Of a DNA stretch of 64,000 bases, positions 60,043 through 64,000 are shown one piece after another. The DNA comes from Lineus longissimus (taxonomy: Eukaryota; Nemertea; Pilidiophora; Heteronemertea; Lineidae). Under the pieces are notes generated by a model. It had not been told where the DNA came from and ran no database searches. It saw only the letters and a list, made by a program, of their open reading frames with translations. Both the position numbers and the translations under genes were made by a program. Position 1 is the first letter of the stretch. Each line of letters starts with the position of its first letter. The DNA lies in NCBI RefSeq assembly GCF_910592395.1, contig NC_088311.1, forward strand, positions 8,868,501 to 8,932,500. The letters are read 5' to 3'.

Positions 60043-60293
60043 AAATCCTAAGTTACCACATTGTCTACAGTGATCAGCCGTTGGATGGTACCACTTCTAG
60101 CCACAGTATTTTTAAGAAGGAGGCACAAATCCTAAGTTACCACATAGTCTACAGTGATCAGCAGTTGGATGGTACCACTTCTAGCCACAGTATTTTTAAG
60201 GAGGCACAAATCCGAAGTTACCACATAGTCTACAGTGATCAGCAGTTGGATGGTACCACTTCTAGCCACAGTATTTTTAAGAAGGAGGCACAT
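60043..60293. repeat. 84-bp tandem triplication
   Basis: Three nearly identical copies start with AAATCCTAAGTTACCACA at 60043, 60127 and 60208. The second lacks one AAG in its tail and so is 81 bp. Each contains GATCAGCAGTTGGATGGTACC. The open frames on both strands come from the triplication; no family is recognised. Confidence 0.8.
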
Positions 60294-60649
60294 GGAGAAC
60301 ACACATGCTGGACCACTTCCTAGCACAGGTTGCTTTCTACTCCGAGGCTCCCAATGAACCATTTGAGGTTCTCATGTCAACTGTGGCCAAAACCAGGCAC
60401 ATCTGTCATCAGTTCCTCAAATCTCCATGTTGTGAAATAATGACAAAACAATAATTCATTCATATGTACACATTTCTGTATTCTATAAAAAGTACATCAC
60501 ATGAACAGTGAACAGTGAATGTTTCTCCTGTTGTTCAGTGCAAGTGGTGAAACTGGCAATCCGTCACCTTTATGAGATTTGCAATTCTCAACAGCAATAT
60601 TGTATATTGTTTGATTCTTGATAACACACTCCTAGTTCATCCGATGTCA
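60294..60649. other. Presumed MRPL13 3' UTR region
   Basis: Downstream of MRPL13 on the minus strand. No canonical AATAAA in that sense was found before the tandem repeat, so the transcript end is not defined. Confidence 0.3.
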
Positions 60650-63433
60650 TCATCGTTTGCCTCTCTTGAAATATTTGTGTCCGGATTTTACTTCATAATC
60701 CTCTGGCCTGAAAAAGAAAGGTCGTCGTTAAGATTTGATATCTCTGTGTGAAATGCTCATGAGAAAAACACATGGAGAAGAAGTCCTGTATTCCTAATAT
60801 CAGGACTGGTAATTTTAAGTTTTGAGGCTCAAGAATAGAATTTCAGGGTAAATTGAGCACACTGGTCTTATGTACACTGTCCGACTGAGTCCAAAGCCCT
60901 TTTGAAGGGGTGTGGGGTGAAGTACCTGTCATTGATTGCGTCCTTCATGTACATGTACCTCTCCAAATGAGCTGAACAGTGGCCTATTAGCCTACAATGT
61001 GAACACTGGACCAGTTTGTTAAGTCTGGAGCCAACTTCATGAAATTGGAATTGTGACTGTGAACTTTTTAAACCAATCTGAGAGGAATACACCATTTGCT
61101 TCATCTCCCTTTTTATCATCAGTAAGCTATACTTACCAATCAAATAGCTTGGGAAATTTATCGACTTCTTCTTGGCTATATTCATCCAGGCGCTTTGGAA
61201 CTGGCATAATCTGTTTGATTTGATCAGAGACGTTCTTCATAATTTCTGGAGGCACATCCTGAAAGCACCATAGTGATTACTGTCAGTAATTTTAGTCTTT
61301 TTTAAAACCACTCCTGACTGGTTATGGCTATGGTTATCAGTTAAGGGGTTGAAGGCATTAGCCTGTTGTTCCATTCGACGGATGTAAAGAGCCTGGGGTG
61401 GGTTTATAGCCCGAATGGTCCAGTACTGGAACCAATGACCAGCTGCTAAAGAGCTGACAGAGTAACCTATAGCCCAACCCATTTTGCTTGTCACACTTAT
61501 CTGGAAAGGGATTAAATAACTAAGAAAAAGTCCAAGTGCTTTGAGGGACACCCAACTGACAAGGCATGTTCTCATGTGGAAGTACTGGACCTTTAAGAGA
61601 GGGATGAAAATGGCAGGCTCACCTTTTCAGGAAATAGATGAAGTCTTTTTAGTAAAGTGGGCCGTCCCAAGTCTTTAGGCACAATTGCACTTTTAATGGC
61701 CTTGTACACTATCTGCAGAAAAGAAAACATTGATGATAACTGTTGAAAAAAAAAAGTAGGTTGATTATCCCATCAGTATGTGCTTCTCCTGTTTCATTAG
61801 TAAACTACTTTTCTTAAAGTGTTTGGAGTCTTTCCAATTACCTGCCTAATCCTTTAACATTCACGAAGTCTTAGCAAACAACAGCCATTTCAATACATAT
61901 GTACATAAAATTGATCAATTTCTTAATTAGGGAAAGCCACAAACTCGGAGTCCTGAATGGCCACTGTGAGAAGCAGATATGATCATTCAGGGTAAATAGT
62001 CTTTGCTCAAAATAAAATATTTAGGGTTGGTGTAACAATACCGGTAATAACATGTTGCCTTCAAAACCTTGATTACCTCGGTTGGGGCTTTTAAATGCAC
62101 TTTCCAGGCTTCAACTTCAGACTTTCCACCAGGGTACCTGAAAAGTCAACAGCAATGAGAGCAGGTAAGGTTGAGAATTATTCTACCACAATAAGGCTGG
62201 ATTTAGAGCCTAAGTTTCTTTGTTGACACTGAAACATGCACCTGCAATTACTGACATACATTACATGTACTACTCAGGATAACTTTAAATATGATAGATA
62301 AAAGAATGGCTCTCCAGCTTTTTCCATGTGATATAGTGAAGTTACCCAAGTTACATGGAAGAACACACAAGGTTTATCACATTGCAGCGGGTAAAGCATA
62401 TTGTCTTCTCAATATAGATCCCTTCAAAACGTATTCTACTTACCCTGTGTCATAAGTGTAAACTCTCATTTTCCACTCATCATCAAACAAAGCCAAATGC
62501 TTGGTATTTATAACAACCACATGATCTCCGACATCACCTATAGAATAGAATAAGCCATCCAATCAATGCAATGAAGAACCAGCAAAATCTCATTGGCAAT
62601 ACTAGCGTTGTGGACATTGGACTTGTGTCATTAGGCAAGACACTTTTTTACTTATCTTGTCGGTGAAATATAAACCTGAGACTCCCTTGCTTTTGTAGTG
62701 CACATGAAATGAATGAAAAGACAGAAACATTGGAACACGGCCCTCATCAACAATTTTTAGTCTTTTATTTGACTTTCTTGATTCTTGAAAACATTTCTTC
62801 CCGGAAGATTTCCTAAGATTTAACTTACTCCCGTTGTAGTAAATTGGTTTATTTTTTCCTGAGAGGTAGGTAGCGATCTTGTCTGCTGATCGTAATGGAC
62901 ATTGGTGATTCATATCATAAAGCCACCATGTTCGGGCCATGGTTGCCCATTGCTGAAAGGAAATAGAGGATGAAAATTCACTACTTAATTCTTGAATGAC
63001 TTTTAGAAATATTTTCTGGCTAATTTTGTTTCCGCTATACTGGTTAAGACCTTCATCACAAAGTAACATTGAGCTGAACTGACGTGACGACTACAGGCCA
63101 TAGTGCCTCGTGGCCACATCATGTGCACAGCTGTGCACACGGTACGGTACGCAATCAACAGTACAGTGCGATCCGAATCATTCCTTTTTTCCACACAGTT
63201 AGAGTTACATAAACATTAATAAAACAGCAAATCATTTAACACAAAACAGGCAGGTATAGTGTATCCAATAGGCAATATACAATACTGTATAAATCAGAAC
63301 ATGCAAATCATCTCATCAACATTTCACAGACTACAGCACAGTTTAAAGTGAAATACAGTTTATTTTCTGCTTTCATCGTTCATGAATTGAGGAGCAATAT
63401 CATGAACATTACCTGAACACGCCAGTGTGACAT
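60650..63433 (-). CDS. MRPL13: Mitochondrial ribosomal protein uL13m, 7 exons
   Basis: MRPL13 is the uL13 protein of the mitochondrial large ribosomal subunit, encoded in the nucleus and imported. Exons in coding order: 63433-63413, 62952-62829, 62537-62444, 62137-62077, 61712-61623, 61258-61137, 60707-60650. Phases agree and give 189 residues (human 178). The first exon encodes only MSHWRVQ. QWATMARTWWLYD and the uL13 core DHVVVINTKHLAL (about 52-64), YDTGYPGG and LLKRLHLFPEK (120-130) follow, then [28 protein letters not shown] as in vertebrates (split here into two conserved blocks, VPKRLDEY and WPEDYEV). The C terminus is extended by a basic GHKYFKRGKR tail. The short first exon is supported by its donor and phase. 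Confidence 0.93.
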
Positions 63434-64000
63434 TCTTTTTCTTTTTTGTAGCTTGAAGAACAAAATTCAAGGAGAAATCAAAAATCACATTTCAGTGTCC
63501 ACCATCTTTGTTCGTCGTTGATTATAAACTGTTCTTCCATTCGGGCCGCAGAGTTTTCCTTGCCAAACGGGGTGGGTGGGGGGGGGGGTTATATAATATT
63601 TTGTTCGGTAATGATAATTCCGGATGGAATTGGGCAAAATGCCTGCTAGACGAACTTTAGGTCGGGGCTGACCTAGACACTGCGAGGGAACTGGTTGAAT
63701 TTAGGCAACTGCACGGCGGCGAGACATTTTTTTTGGGTTGTTTCTGCCAGGGACTTCATACAGGGAAAGAAAAGGCTTTGAAAAAATAGAAACTACAAGT
63801 ACTCATGAATCGAGTGAGCGAAACCATCATAAATTGCAGGATGTCGTCCAGCAATTAAGAGTTCATGACCTCGAAGGAATTTTGCGACATCGCACACTCC
63901 ATATGGGGAAAGACGCTAATTAACTAATCTGATACATTGCAGATATGTTAGTGTGATCAGTGGTAACATAAATAAAGACCGTGATATACCAACGATGAGT
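63434..64000. other. MRPL13 upstream region, right edge
   Basis: This should contain the MRPL13 promoter. A run of ten G lies near 63578-63588. In human the divergent neighbour of MRPL13 is MTBP, but no MTBP-like exon is recognisable in these 567 bp. Short plus-strand frames (from 63624 and 63738) have no family match. Confidence 0.35.

Noticed and set aside
61237-61575. 112-codon minus-strand frame overlapping MRPL13 exon 6
   Set aside because: It lies mostly in an intron, shares only the exon edge in another frame, and matches no family I can name; possibly a dispersed repeat.
63738-63923. First exon of an MTBP orthologue
   Set aside because: Human synteny suggested it, but the peptide has no recognisable similarity and the window ends too soon.

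Overview
The window is animal nuclear DNA: short protein-coding exons with GT-AG introns, metazoan gene families, long AT-rich introns, and many transposon relics and tandem repeats. The frequent TACATGTA and TAGGCCTA words and the divergence from vertebrate proteins suggest a marine invertebrate, perhaps an ambulacrarian deuterostome (echinoderm or hemichordate). This is inference; no species can be assigned from sequence alone.

Eight protein-coding genes can be assembled exon by exon with consistent splice phases, and all eight look intact. From left to right they are: SASS6 (minus, 4167-10248; centriole cartwheel protein), ZRANB2 (plus, 10744-14508; SR-type splicing regulator), HSPB11/IFT25 (minus, 19027-21105; intraflagellar transport), LRRC42 (plus, 30360-32993), an SLC38A11-like amino-acid transporter (plus, 34835-41371), a PLPP-family lipid phosphate phosphatase (minus, 44505-46794), SNRPA1/U2A' (plus, 47005-50341; spliceosome) and MRPL13 (minus, 60650-63433; mitochondrial ribosome). 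Two divergent pairs share short intergenic promoters: SASS6/ZRANB2 with 495 bp and PLPP/SNRPA1 with 210 bp. HSPB11 and LRRC42 are also divergent neighbours, as they are in human 1p32, but here a 9.25-kb repeat island separates them. SASS6, ZRANB2, HSPB11, LRRC42 and PLPP3 all map to human 1p, so the window may preserve an ancient linkage block.

The non-genic DNA is highly structured. Region 1-4166 holds a TTAA-flanked MITE, a pogo-like MITE remnant and a tRNA-derived SINE head. Region 17.0-18.0 kb carries a decayed Penelope-like reverse transcriptase. Intron 1 of HSPB11 contains an array of a 15-nt word with variable spacers. The HSPB11-LRRC42 gap holds a 1.62-kb terminal-inverted-repeat element with a 9-bp target duplication, then an 85-bp inverted repeat enclosing 4.5 kb of palindromic and tandem arrays (89-bp, 68-bp and about 20-bp units). 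Between SNRPA1 and MRPL13 lie a 0.5-kb-spaced duplication, an AATCGAAT-rich tract with a 133-bp tandem repeat carrying E-box and CCAAT words, and a 5.25-kb satellite of about 84 units of 62 bp with local higher-order structure.

The genes do not form one pathway. Two serve centrioles or cilia (SASS6, IFT25) and two serve pre-mRNA splicing (ZRANB2, SNRPA1). No rRNA, canonical tRNA, CRISPR array or bacterial operon was seen.
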